64,000 nt of DNA, from contig VXAY01005255.1 of the NCBI GenBank assembly GCA_013399855.1, forward strand, positions 122,114-186,113, written 5' to 3'. Both the position numbers and the translations under genes were made by a program. The number at the start of each line of letters is the position of its first letter. Positions within the stretch are counted from its first letter, which is position 1. Under the pieces are notes generated by a model. That model was not told the origin of the DNA, ran no database searches, and was given only the letters and a program-made list of their open reading frames with translations. This DNA is from Oxyruncus cristatus. Taxonomy: Eukaryota > Chordata > Aves > Passeriformes > Cotingidae. Below, piece after piece: positions 13,421-25,032 of the stretch.

Positions 13421-14789
13421 TTTATTTAATGGCATTTTAAGAACTCTTCAACAGAGTATACAGAAAAATGAGACGTTTGCTGTGGAACCTTCAACTTGTG
13501 AAAACTGAAAGGGTTTAGAGGGGGCCGTAAAACTTAATTGTTACATTGGTGAATTTAGAACTACTGCCGGTCAGACACTGTTGATTTGAATAATGATGTA
13601 AATATTCCCCTCTTGGATAGAGAAAATGTCTTGTTGCATCAAGTATCTGTTCCTTCTCTGTCTTTTACTCAGAGAATATTTGTGTGCAATGGTTTGTTGC
13701 CAGATAAAGGCTTTTGTTTGTGTTTCAGATGCAGTCAATTCTTCCAATGTTGTTATTTAATGAAAAAAGGGGGTGAGGTTTCAATGGTTCGGTTGGGTAA
13801 GGGCAGGAAATATAAATCAGGCCGACAATCGGTAAAGCTAAGCCCTCTGTGCTTGTCTTGCTGTCTTTTATGAGTGCCAAGTCTATGGCTGGTTACCTTT
13901 TTGTCTTGTGGCAGATCCATCACTTTGGGTATTTAGCTGATTTGTGCTTTGAAGGAAAGCTCCACTGCCTGTTCTTGATATGGGAAGGTCATAAAGCTTT
14001 TTCTGATCTTCTTGTCTGATGCATCTGCCTTTGGAGACAACCAGCCATACTAACATAGAGCTCTTGAGTAGATTATAGCTTGCCTATGTATTTAATTATT
14101 TATTTATGTGAATACAGCCACCTTAGTTCAGTATGTTCAATTTCCAGTTGTGAAAATAGCCTGTGATTTAATGTATTTGTGAACCTGCTTGATTGATAAG
14201 ATAAATAACAGCTTGCAAAGCTTTCATACTGCTTTTTATGTTGTAGGTGGTGCTGCTTTTAGCAGACAGTGAAAGGCTTTCCCTGAGGAAGGTTAGCAAT
14301 ACTGAGAGTCACTGAAACATTCTTGGGGCTTGTAAAGGTCTTTATGCAATCCTTTTCTACAACACCCCTCCACCGCAAAATAAACGTAAATGGGTGTGTA
14401 TATTATACAGCAGACAGAGATTTTTTTTTTTTTTCCTCTCCATGTAGTGAGTGGCAGGGTTTTTACTGGATTCACAGGGTCTCATAGTGTGGCTGTTGCA
14501 GGCTACAGGGAGTCAGACATTTTGCAGAGGTTGCCAGGAATGCCAGCTTCACTTTTTATGTGGTTTTTATCCCTTTTTCTTTGTCCACTATTTAGCTCAT
14601 TTCTTGAAAGAGACATCTCTATAGAGTCAGAATACATCTCTGATTGTGTGGTATCTGTACCTCCTCTCCCTGGTGCAATGTAACGAAGAACTTTGGTGAT
14701 CCTACAAACGTCTGCACTTCACTCAATTCAGAAGTGCACTTAAGGTAGTTTCTTCATGTAGTTTTCATGTTAGGAGAGAAAGGACTGTT

Positions 14790-14925
14790 TCAGTTTGAAG
14801 GGAACTGCCACAGTCATCTAGTCCAGCTGCCTGACCACTTCAGGGCTGACCAAATGCTGAAGCATTTCCATAAGGTCATTGTTCAAATGCCTCTTAAACA
14901 CTGACAGGCTTGAGGCTTAAACAAT
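14790..14925 (-). mobile_element. CR1 LINE 3' fragment
   Basis: The + strand carries the reverse complement of a CR1 3' region. Words such as 'tagtccagctgcctgacc', 'acttcagggctgacc' and 'aaatgcctcttaaacactg' match the same CR1 flavour as the copy at 16486. It is diverged and truncated on both sides. Confidence 0.82.
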
Positions 14926-16485
14926 TTTCTTTTTGCTAAAAAAGTAACATGAAAAAAAGCTAAGCTGTGGATGATTTTTATTGACACTGAAACGGAATAG
15001 CCTTAGAATTGTTTGGTTACATTTCCAGGGTATTTTTTTCTGTTTTGTTGCTTAATGAATGTTTCATTTGGAATTAGAATACAACAAGTGTTCTGCCACT
15101 GCCAGTAATGTGCTTGCAATTCAGTCTTCTATTTCTATTTCAGTTGAGCTGAGATAACCTGCAAAATGCTTTTCTAAATTCAAACTACAGCATATTTTCT
15201 CATTCCTTTACTTTGATGCCCTTTTTTATCCCAAGGGAAAGCTCTTTGCTGTTAAAAAACATGGGTTGAAGTACATAAACAGATTAGACAAGAAGTACAA
15301 AAGCCTGAACTAAGAAATTAGATATGTGCTAAGATGTATTCAGAAACTCCACACAGAGCTTAGGAAGTAAGACATTTGGTTTAAAACTTTGCTTGTGAGT
15401 TGTCTAACTTTGGAGGAAAAAAATCAAATAATGTAGTCAAGATTGTCTGTGGCTAAGCAGAGAGTGGACGGAGTTTTTAACTTAGGTGAATGGTGTCTTT
15501 TTGGAATGATTTTTTTTTTTTTTTTAAACTGTTGTTTAGTAGGAGAACTGTAAATAACCCAGAGAAGGAAGAGTAGGCTGAGAGCTGAGATTTCATCTCT
15601 GGTCAAAAACTTGCAAACCTCCATAGTTTGATTTGAATTTTTACTTTTCAAGATACTGCATCAACTTTCAAGTGAGCTTGTCTACATTTTAGATTCTGCA
15701 TATTTAGAAGAACATCTTGCAACAAGGGGAAAAGGTTGATAAAGTACTAATTGAGTTGACATAGTGTTAGCTTTCCAAGAAATGAGCAACATCAGGCCAA
15801 CTAAAATATTTAGGTTTTAGCTTCTGGAGTTTTGCTGAACCAACTAGAGTTTAAGAGAAAAATCATGAAGAATTAGTTCTTTCAGTTCTCAAGTAATTTC
15901 TTAAGAAGATATTTTCATTTGAAGGATGAGGGCTAGTTTTTTTATTTGATCTTTCGCCTTCCAGACCAAAGTGTGGAAAAACACAGCCTTCTCATCTCAA
16001 TGTAAAATGTAAAATATTATTCTCCTGTATGCTGAAACTATTGGATGCCAAATGTGTGATACTGGCTATGGCTGCTGTACGAGGGTTGTTTTGTTTGTCA
16101 GAGAACAGGTATGTTTGGGATTCTTCCATCAGCTGTGTAGGGCCATTAACTTACTGTCTGAATTCCTTCCTCTGCTTTCTTAAATTACTCTAGATTTCAG
16201 CATAAGAAAAGTAATTGATAATATTGTAGAAACAGAAACTTTTTTGTCCTAGTGACCACTGATCTCTGTTTCCTCTGTGGCTTTAGGCTCAATGTTTTTC
16301 TTTTTACTGTAACAGCAATGGAAAAAAAAGTGTTTTCATACTTTTTGACAAGAAATCAATTTCTTTAGGTTTTAGAGAAACATCTGAACACTAAAACACT
16401 AAATGGCCAAATGTATTTTGAAAATATCAGCTACTCTATTGACTGTTTTCTGTATGTACAATGCTTGCAAGTCGATTGGTCGTAG

Positions 16486-16760
16486 CATAGAATATCTCGG
16501 CTGAAGGGGACTTACCAACAATCATTTAGTCCAACTGCCTGACCACTTCAGGGTTGACCAAAACCTGAAGCCTATTATTGAGGGCAGTCAGATGCCTCTT
16601 AAGTACTCTAGAAAGGCTCTCCAGAAAGCCTGTTCCAGGGTTTGACCACCCTCTAAGTGAAGAAATGCTTCCCAATGTCCAGTCTGAACCTGCCCTGGCA
16701 TATCTCTGAGCCATTCCCATGCACACTGCATGTCAGGAAGAAGATGGAGGCTAAAAACAA
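16486..16760 (-). mobile_element. CR1 LINE 3' fragment
   Basis: It starts on + with 'catagaatatctcgg', continues through 'agtccaactgcctgaccac', and reaches the 'agaaatgcttcccaatgtcc' segment, all reverse complement of CR1 3' sequence. The - strand frames here are remnants of the CR1 tail and not a host gene. The left edge is clear, while the right edge past the 'atgtcaggaagaag' word is uncertain. Confidence 0.88.
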
Positions 16761-19288
16761 GCCTTGAATGCCTCTTCTTTCTCTTCATCCCTATTAGTCA
16801 GATGACCATAATAAAAAAAGTATTGGTCCAGTGTTTTCTTTGGACCTCCTTTTCCTGTTCATGTACTCAGCAGTCCTTGTTGTCAGATACAGCACTGGAC
16901 AGTTTTAACTCTAATTGAACTTTGGCCTTTCATCATACATACACATTTCACATGTCTTGAATTTCTAGAGAAGCTTCTGCAATCACTTGAAAAAAAATAT
17001 GTGTAATAAAGTAACAAGTTGTCCTCATAAAATTTTTTTTTAATGAAAAGACTTAGCGTTCAAAATCTTTCATATTTTGGAGAGGGATGGGGGAAGCAAA
17101 TACCAAACCTGAGCTAAGTCAAAGTCTAAGTAAAAATAGGTTCTTAAATTTGTAGGCTCATTCCCCAGTCCTTAGGAGTCAGGAACTCTGAAAAATCAGA
17201 GTATTTATAAAATCCTGATGCCTTAAGGGATGCTTTTCTAAAGTCTGGGACAGGTGGTGACCCCTGATGATGGTACTGTAAGAGCCCAAGAAGTATTTTC
17301 TCCTTTTGCAAGTACCTTTCATTATGAGATAAAATTTGATGATGCTGCTGTTGTGGTTTTTTTGTTTGTTTGTAAGTAATAAGTATCTGAGCAGTTGACC
17401 TTTGAAGTTCTGAAAGTATGCTAAAGATAAGTAACTGTCAGAAATTTAAATTTTGGTTAATAGTACAGGCAGTCATATTATAAAACAAGTACTAAAAGGC
17501 CAAATTACACATTAATCTCCAAAACCATGAAAAGTGCTAGGTCTGGTAGTATTAGAGATGTGTTTTAGGAAACTTAAGTTCCTTCAAGGAACAATTGTTT
17601 ACTTCATTTTGCATAAATAACTAGAAAAATACTCATAGGATAGTGGACTTAGAATCTTACTGTATTTATAATGCTAGCATTTTCTGGTTTTACTTGACTG
17701 AATAATATTGTGACCTGTTTTAAAAAAAAATCACACATTTTTGAAGGATAGGTGTCAGGACTTTATGCATCTTTTTGAGTAGCCTCTTCAACCCAGAGGC
17801 ATCTGCTGGTTGAAGCAACCATGAGAAGTTGTCTATTTGTTGTCTGGTATTTCTTACAGTAATCAACTGTAATTACTTCTGGGATCTCAAGTACTGTAAA
17901 TGCAATACCAGTATAGTTCCCTGGATGCATCAGGACTGAACTACTTTGTTAGTTATCATTGGCAAGTAAGGATGTCTCATATGCCAGAAACTCCAGAAAA
18001 TTTTCCTGGTTTTCTCAATGCTGCAGACTAAAGCACCAATTCCTGTTTCAAATAGCAGTCTGGATTCAGTCAGCTGTGCGTAGTGTGCCTAGCACTGTGT
18101 TGTGGGCCAGCATCTGTGTTCTGGGTTTGTTGGCCCAAAAGCAATAACCATTCGGTTTTAATGAAAAAAAGAAAATAAGGCTGGCAAGGGAAATGTTTTT
18201 AAGAGGTAGTGAACTATGCTTTTATTTTTCCGTCTTCAAAACAGGACTTTTTAGTTAATTATGTTTTCTAACCACAATCAGAACAGTACATCCCAACTAC
18301 AAAAAAAATAAAAAAGAAATGTAAATTGAAAGAACTTGAGGAAAAGCAGCCTTATTAACAAGGGAAAGTTGACTCTAATTCCTTTTTTACCCCATGTGTT
18401 ACTGTAATGTAGCAACAGGGAGAAATTCAAATTGCTTGCTGAACTTTTGCTTCCCTACCACTGCAATGCTAAAAGACTAGGAATGGATAGGTAAATAACA
18501 AGAAAGATATGTCTGTGGACATCAGCTGTGTGGTTGGAATGTTGATTATGAGGTATGAAATCACTGAAGATACTCCATATCTGCAGATTGGCTGAAGGAG
18601 AGTGATGGTGAGCTGGAGATTCGAGGAGATTATCAATAGGAAGAAGGAAGGATGAAAAATCCAGACACTCTTATTTTGCTGGTGGAAAGGGTAATAGGGA
18701 AGATATCAGCAAATCAGTTTTGCTGTTTTCCTCTCCCTTTTGACTCCCTTTCAAAGAATACCTGTGTGTACCAACATTAGCAGAATTTTGATAAAAAGTT
18801 TTGCTCTTCAATTCTCAGACATTGAGCATATCAAACTTGGGTTTGAAATTGATATGTCTGAAATACTGTCAAGTTCCACTCATTCTTACAAAGTATTCCA
18901 AGGGGTCTTTCAAGAGGTGTAACCTGTGCTTTTGTAAGGGACCACTACCATTTTCCTTCTTAAAAGAAAGGGTTTGTGAGTGTCTGTTCCAAGAATGGGT
19001 TCAGAATTGCCTTGTGGTGCTTAGTAATAGGGACTCAAAGGTTGCCCCTGTCTGTGGCTGTGGTGAGGGTTATACTCCCCTTGGTGCCTGCCTTGCATCC
19101 CTGTCTCGTACAGCTCTTCCCTCTGTATACTGTGTAACAGCCCAGCTCGTCAGGTGGGATTGTGCTGGGCTGAACCCTCCTTGGTTGGATTTCAGGTGCT
19201 GCACAGCTGAGCTGTGTGAGGCCCTCGTCGAATCTGTCAGTAGGTGTTTGTTTCCAAAAATAACCAGGATCATCTCTTTTCTCTCTAG

Positions 19289-19456
19289 AAAAGTTGATTG
19301 CATATCAGCGGGAATTTCATGCTTTGAAGGAGCGTCTTCGTATAGCTGAGCATCGCACTCTGCAGCGCTCGTCGGAGCTGAACGCTATCTTGGAGCAGTT
19401 CAGGCGCGCCGTAGCGGAAACAAATGGGAGTAAGAACGCAATGAACAATTTTTCAG
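19289..19456 (+). CDS. MGAT4A: MGAT4A coding exon, stem / coiled-coil region (residues 32-88)
   Basis: A 168-nt exon follows a tctctag acceptor and ends before a gtacat donor. It begins with two bases completing a Glu codon and then reads [20 protein letters not shown], the conserved luminal stem, with heptad-like spacing of Leu/Ile/Phe consistent with a coiled coil. The N-glycosylation sequon N77 (N-G-S) is present. A second sequon, N85-F-S, is seen here but not in the human sequence as I know it. The exon carries 13 CpGs and an 8-bp GGCGCGCC site at 19403-19410, unusual beside its AT-rich flanks. It ends in phase 1, and the split Asp codon is completed by the next exon. Confidence 0.96.
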
Positions 19457-21953
19457 GTACATACTGTGATTGAGACATTTTTAATAACTCAGCAATGCCA
19501 ATATCTCTTCTTATTACTGTAGAATAAGAAATTGCTACCAAGAAAGCCAAATGAAGCTGTTCAGCGGTGTAAATAAAGAATGTCTAATATGTTATATCAG
19601 GTGTAGATTTTTTTTGTTTTCTTTTTTTCCAATTTCTGTTCTTAATGATTCACCCACCCTTCATTCTTACGACTTTAGGGACTGAATACTTATTTCACAC
19701 CTAGCTCCCAAAGCTGGAACTTTTGGTCACTTGGTTACTTATTTAACATATTGTATTTATTTTAATAATAGTTTACGTGACTTTTTAAATAGAGTTTGAG
19801 GGGAAAGGTGAGCAAACAGAAGAAATGGATGAACTTGAAACAATTCAAGTAGGTTTAAAAGCCAGCTGGAAGATGTAAAAACATGCAGACTAAGGTATTT
19901 GTTATGATTTGTAAGAGAACAGGTAATAGCCTTTTCAATAAGTAGCCATTAAATGGTAAACTGGTCAAATCTTCTGGAAGTTTTTAATCATTTTGGAGAC
20001 AGATACTCAAGTTTAGAGAGCTATGTATGGCAGTATTAGAGAATGACATTCTAATACTCATCGCATTATTGGAATTAAGTTTTAAAATCACACTGTTACT
20101 GCTTTAGTCACTCTGATTTTTCTAGATGGAAAATGAATAACAAATAAATATAAAGTTTCTGGCAAGAGGCCAGATTTGGTAAAATGCGGAGATTTCACTG
20201 TATTTCCCTAATGAAGAATTTAAAACCAAAGAGTTTTGCAAGTCAAAACCCAGTTTTCTACTTAAATTTGTTCTAAAGGCTACTATTTTCTATAGAATTT
20301 TTTGTTGGGGAAATGGTGCTGATACTAATGATGAATTGCTGTCCTATACTAATGGCCTGTCCATTCTGATCCCAGTAGCCCCCTGGATCTCCAGGAATTT
20401 TACGGATAAGGGATACATTTAACATAGGCTGTAAATGTTGTCTTCCTGTTCTGTGTGCATGCTTTTGCTGTTAAAAGTGAACAACCATGGAAGAAGTCAA
20501 GTAATTTTGATTCTAGATTTAGGATTAAGTTATTACCACATTTGTTTCTAAAAATTACTTAGCTTGTTTCCAGGTGATATAGTGATAGGAAGTTATTCTC
20601 TTCTGATGCTGATTCACGTTTTTTACATTCAACCATGTCTGGATCCCAACTGGGATGGACCTTCTCAACACACCTGGGTTGTGGTGGGAAGTCAGCTGGA
20701 GTTGAATTCCTGAGCTTTTGTGCTCAGAGCATAGTATTAGGTAGATCTGTATTAAGTTTAATATACTTAAGTATATGTAATACTATATAGTATTTTTTGT
20801 CTTTGAAGCTGGAAGGGTTCTGGATTGTTTTCTGTAGATCTTACTGATTCATCCACGGAGCTATCATACTTTGACATAATTTGTTCCAGTTTTTGCAGCT
20901 GAAGCTAAAAGAAATGTTGGCAGGAAAAGTAAAATATACCTGTATTGGAGTCTATTAAAATAAGCATCTCTACTTATGGCATATATTTACAAGCTGCTTT
21001 TCAAGAATTGAAGAGGTTAGGAATTTAGTTTCACACAAAATTAAATGCCAAAAAAAATCCCAAAATACACCGAACCAAAATCCATAACAAAACTCTTCTA
21101 TCTTTTTAGAAGCTGCACTCAGGATCTGAGAGGAATTACATTTATGGCATTTCTTTTCTCACATCTTCACAATTTTATCTTAGAAACCTTGAGTACAGTT
21201 TTTTTACTTAACTTGATATTATGAAGCCCGTAAGTTTTCAAAGATCCATATGCTATCATATGTGTCATTTGAAATAAGCTGTTTTCACACTTGATGCAAG
21301 AAAATCAACACGCACAGCAGGGGAATTTAAAAACTGTTATTTGCAACTTTGAGAGCCACCTGGACATCCTGAGAGGCAGTTACTCCAGAAAGAGCAAGAA
21401 TTATTTTAAGTACTCTAATGGATAAATTAAATTCGCATTAACATTTTTTTTTTTTTTTTTTAGGAATACTCAAAATCTCCATTGTATATTTAATGCTATT
21501 TTTATTTTGAATCTGTTTGTGCAGTGTATTCCAATATGTATTTGTAGCTTTGAAAAGTTATTTGCAGTGGCGTCACGGCATGGCGATGAGCTCTGTAAGT
21601 GCAAGTAAAAAATAATCTGGATAGATAAGCCACCTGTTTGGATTCATTTAAAAAAACCCTCAACCACAAACCCAGCAAACCCCCGAAGAAGTAGAGCGTC
21701 CTTTACTTCTATAAATTCACACTAAATCTTACGGATCTGTAGCAAGGTTGTAGGTGCAAAAGAGTTCTTGGCCATTGTGTACTAAAAAATCGAAATAAGA
21801 AGGCTTCCAATGTACACAGGATATAATGACTCAGAAAAGTGTATAATTAGTTCTGGCTTTCAGTTAGGACTGAGCTTTGGAATTTTATCGTGTTTGCCAT
21901 TGCTTAAGGCTTCATATTGTTTTCTGCATTACTGATTTCCTGTATGTTTGCAG
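19457..21953 (+). other. MGAT4A: MGAT4A intron, 2.5 kb
   Basis: AT-rich intron, phase 1. It contains a 16-bp palindrome at 20761-20776 and a poly-T tract near 21446-21462. No recognisable repeat family or other gene is seen. Confidence 0.9.
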
Positions 21954-22094
21954 ATGAGACGCTGAAATTGTTGAAAGAGCTAACAAGTAGAAAATCTCTT
22001 CAAGTGCCAAATATCTATTACCATTTGCCTCATTTGTTGAAAAATGAAGGAAGCCTTCAACCCTCAGTGCAGGTTGGCCTTGGAAGGACAGGAG
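21954..22094 (+). CDS. MGAT4A: MGAT4A coding exon, start of GT54 catalytic domain (residues 88-135)
   Basis: A 141-nt exon between a gtttgcag acceptor and a gtatgc donor. It encodes the hallmark segment around [20 protein letters not shown] that opens the catalytic region just after the stem. It starts by completing Asp88 and ends with the first base of a Val codon, phase 1. It contains no stop, and conservation with human MGAT4A is very high. Confidence 0.97.
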
Positions 22095-24447
22095 GTATGC
22101 TGATAATGATGGTTATTTCATATTTTATATCTGGAGGACTTGCTAGTTTTAGAAATATAATTTCCTGCATTACTTGGTAGATCAAGGACATCTCATTTAA
22201 CTTGTGTGATATTGATATCCTTTGAATTCGCACTGAATGCAAGATGAAAGGAACTTGGTTTCAGCTTTGCTCTTTTCTGCATAACCTCAATCACACCCCA
22301 TGCCCTGTTAAAGTACACGTTAAGAAGCATTTAGTTTGGATGAATTTTTTGTAACCAAAAGGAAACAAAGCTGGAGCATTACAGATTCTGAACTGCTAAT
22401 CGATGCATCCCTTTGGCTTTTCAGATTTCTGGGGCAACCATACGTGGATATAGTTATTTTAGTGTTGATGTTTCTGTTGTTCTGAGCAGTATATTTCATT
22501 GTATAAATTTAGAGTTGAAAGAACTAGGATAATCAGATATAATTGCATCAATAAAATCTGGGCAGTCATTGGAGTAGGACAAAAAAATCAGTGTTGTGTT
22601 GCAACTTCTGTTACTGTCCACGATATCCTTCTTTTTTTTTTTCCTTCCCTCTTTGCTTTTGAAACAAGAATTGGCCTGTATTTTTTTTTCATTATTTCAG
22701 TAAGTTTGATTGTTCCTTCTTTTCACAGAAGGCGTTCCTGCATGACAAATATGTGGGCTTGAGCCATCGGTTTATTTTTCTGACTATAACCACCTTTTAT
22801 TTGGATGTTATTCAGGGAGGAAAAGTCTAATATGCCTTTATTGTTTTAAGTGAAGCCTGTGTTATATCCCACTGGGAATATATGACAGAAATGTGGAATT
22901 ACAAAATAGATATTGGAATCAGGTATATTTATTTAATTAAACAGTGGGAGGAAATTCAGAGTTTTAAATTATTTTCCCATCTTTCCCTTTCCTGGTCACT
23001 GTGATTATTTGAGTGTTTGTTTTAAAAATTCAGAGTTTGTTAATGTGCAGTTGCTAGGCAAAGCAGGCTCTATATGGAAGGATAAACATTATTAATAGTT
23101 GATTTAATATATTTATGATGCGGTAAATCATTTTGCATAGGGGGCTGAGAATGCTGGTGCTGCCTTCATGAAGTCTGCTTTATCCTTTTACTGCGTTCCT
23201 GCTGTTGTGTGCTGTGTTCCCAGTAGGTAACCAGCCCTGTGTTCAGGGTAGGGTGCAGAAGAAAGAGTATGGAAAAGTTAAGGAACACGGGGGTCAAATG
23301 GTGAGCTGACAGCTGGTGTTAGTAGCATTGTAGCTGGGGCTGTATTACTTTGCATTTGAGGTGCTGAAATTTCGTTGGGGATTTCTGTGCAGTTCTGATG
23401 CCCTGGACTTGTTTTTCTAGAAGAACCAAAACCAGGTACAAGAGAAGTAGTAGAGTTTTTCAGCAGTGGTTTTTATTTTTTTTAAAGATGACTTCTGAGA
23501 AGTTAAATACTTCAGTTGTGAAGACTGGTTTTGTGAAATTGAAAATAAAACTTACATTAGGAAGTTCAATCACTTTCTAAGACTTGGTGCACCTTATCTG
23601 ATTAATACAGTGGTTTTTGATTATTCCCTATTGTATTGGGTTTTGTGTGACAACATTTTGGTAACGGGGGCTACATGGATGGCTTCTGCGTGAGGATGCC
23701 AGCAGCTTACCAACAGCCAGACCAGTGCCACTGGAATAACAGATTTAAGAGGGGGGAAAAGACTGTGCAAGGGCAATTGGAGCTGGAGAGAGGAGTGAGG
23801 GAGTGTGAGAAAGGGAGAACTGCAAACACCAAGGTCAGTGTGGAAGGAGGAAGAGGAGGGGCCAGAGGTGCTGGAGCAGAGATTCCCCTGCAGCCTGTGG
23901 TGAAGACCATGGTGAGGCAGGCTGTCTTCCTGCAGTCCATGGGCGTTCCTGGTGGAGCAGAGATCCACTGGCAGCCTCACACTGTAGCAGGTGGATGCCC
24001 AAAGGAGGCTGTGGCCCCGTGGGAAGCCCACACTGGAGCAGGTTTGCTGGCAGGACTTAGGACCCCATGGGGGACCCACACTGGATCAGTGTGATCCTGA
24101 AGGACTGCAACATGTGGAAGGGAACCAGGGTGGAGCAGTTCATGAAGAACTACATCCATGGGAAGAAGTGACATTGAAGAGGTTCATGGAGGACCGTCTC
24201 CCATGGGAGGGACCACTGCTGGAACACAGGAAGAGTGTGAGGAGTCCTCCCCTCGAGGAGAAAGAAGTGGCAGAGACCATGAGTAATGAACTGACTGCAG
24301 CCCCCATTTTCTGACCTCTGTGCTGTTGGTGGGGAAGAGGTAGAGAAATCAGGTGTGGAGTTGAGCCCAGGAAAGAGGGAGGAGTAAAGGGAAGGGTGTT
24401 TTAAGATTTATTTTTAATTCTCATTACCCTAGGATGATTGGATTGGT

Positions 24448-24453
24448 AATAAA
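24448..24453 (+). promoter_or_regulatory. LTR polyadenylation signal AATAAA
   Basis: A canonical hexamer inside the solo LTR, at the usual place between U3/R and U5. Because the LTR is in the MGAT4A sense direction, it could in principle act on the host pre-mRNA. Use is not shown. Confidence 0.55.
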
Positions 24454-24526
24454 TTAAATTAATTACCTTGAGTCTGTTTTGCCTGTGACAGTAACGGGTG
24501 AGTGACCTCTCCCTGCTCTTATCTCT

Positions 24527-24562
24527 ACCCACAAGCCTTTTGTCCACCCACAAGCCTTTTGT
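24527..24562. repeat. 19-bp-period tandem duplication inside the LTR
   Basis: The 17-mer acccacaagccttttgt occurs at 24527-24543 and again at 24546-24562. It appears to be a local duplication in the 3' part of the LTR. Confidence 0.85.
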
Positions 24563-24898
24563 TATTTTTCTCTTGCCCTGTCCAGCTGAGGAGGAGAGTG
24601 ATAGAGTAGCTTTGGTGGGTACCTGATGGCTGGTCAGGATCAGCCCACCACACTTGTGCAATAATCTGGCATGTCCAGGATTACTTTTTTGTTTGCTGTG
24701 TTTGTTCTGAGCATTGGTGGTGATTATGTTAATTATACTTCTCATGATGGGTGGTGTATTTTTAAACTATTTTTAATTACTGTTGTCTTGACCTTTTAAC
24801 TCTTTGCATGTCTTAAGCAATGCTTTATTGCAAGATTTTTGTTTTCTATCTTGTGTATGAAGTCACTGAAAGTACATTTCTGGTTTGTTTGATTTCAG

Positions 24899-25032
24899 TT
24901 TCCATTGTAATGGGAATACCTACAGTGAAAAGAAAAGTCAAGTCTTACCTTACAGAAACTCTCCACTCCCTTATTGATAAGCTGTCCCCTGAAGAAAAAC
25001 TGGATTGTGTTATGGTTGTCTTTATAGGAGAG
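24899..25032 (+). CDS. MGAT4A: MGAT4A coding exon, catalytic domain (residues 135-179)
   Basis: A 134-nt exon after a tgatttcag acceptor and before a gtaatc donor. It encodes the conserved [17 protein letters not shown] segment and ends ...VVFIGE, which forms the nucleotide-sugar-binding fold of GT54 enzymes. It starts in phase 1 and ends in phase 0. Reading through the donor meets a stop within four codons. Confidence 0.97.

Larger units (their letters stand above)
1..19288 (+). other. MGAT4A: Intron (or 5' region) upstream of first visible MGAT4A coding exon
   Basis: This is AT-rich non-coding sequence. The first visible exon begins mid-codon after a 3' splice site, so at least one coding exon lies upstream and this stretch is at least partly intronic. 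I looked for the exon encoding the short cytoplasmic tail and membrane anchor and did not find it here. The stretch contains four CR1 fragments (2236, 7391, 14790, 16486), poly-T and poly-A tracts (for example T16 at 784-799 and an A-rich run near 8753-8769), a 15-bp perfect inverted repeat at 2478-2518, an 11-bp tandem duplication at 13399-13420, and a locally G-rich patch at about 5340-5830. Open frames within it show no recognisable protein. Confidence 0.75.
23632..24652 (+). mobile_element. Avian ERVL-like solo LTR
   Basis: A ~1.02 kb element starts TGTATTGGGTTTTG and ends CCCACCACA, giving the TG...CA ends of an LTR. The G-rich interior repeats a motif of the 'ggagcag' plus 'cccatggg' kind (about 23870-24240) characteristic of a common avian ERVL-class LTR that I recognise. 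A polyadenylation signal AATAAA lies at 24448-24453, followed by a T/G-rich stretch. No gag, pol or second LTR is adjacent, so it is a solo LTR left by recombination. The flanking 5-mers (cctat / cttgt) do not match, so no target-site duplication is confirmed and the ends may be off by some bases. It lies in the sense orientation relative to MGAT4A. The open frames within it are not genes. Confidence 0.85.
22095..24898 (+). other. MGAT4A: MGAT4A intron, 2.8 kb, carrying a solo LTR
   Basis: Phase 1 intron. Its last third is occupied by an ERVL-like solo LTR (23632-24652) that ends about 250 bases before the next exon. The rest is AT-rich with T-tracts near 22631 and 22681 and no recognisable gene. 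Confidence 0.9.

Noticed and set aside
1..19288. Search for the MGAT4A start exon (cytoplasmic tail and membrane anchor)
   Set aside because: No segment matched the expected short basic tail plus hydrophobic anchor ending just before the stem with a donor site. It is presumed to lie upstream of the window.
18801..19349. 182-codon open frame on + overlapping the first visible MGAT4A exon
   Set aside because: It runs in a different frame from the true exon, crosses the 3' splice site and has no recognisable protein features. Treated as chance.
20761..20776. 16-bp AT palindrome (atatacttaagtatat)
   Set aside because: Perfect but purely AT-rich with a central ttaa; such palindromes are expected by chance in AT-rich introns.
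23621..24314. Open frames of 107-152 codons on both strands
   Set aside because: They lie mostly or wholly in the non-coding solo LTR, whose G-rich repetitive interior keeps frames open by composition.
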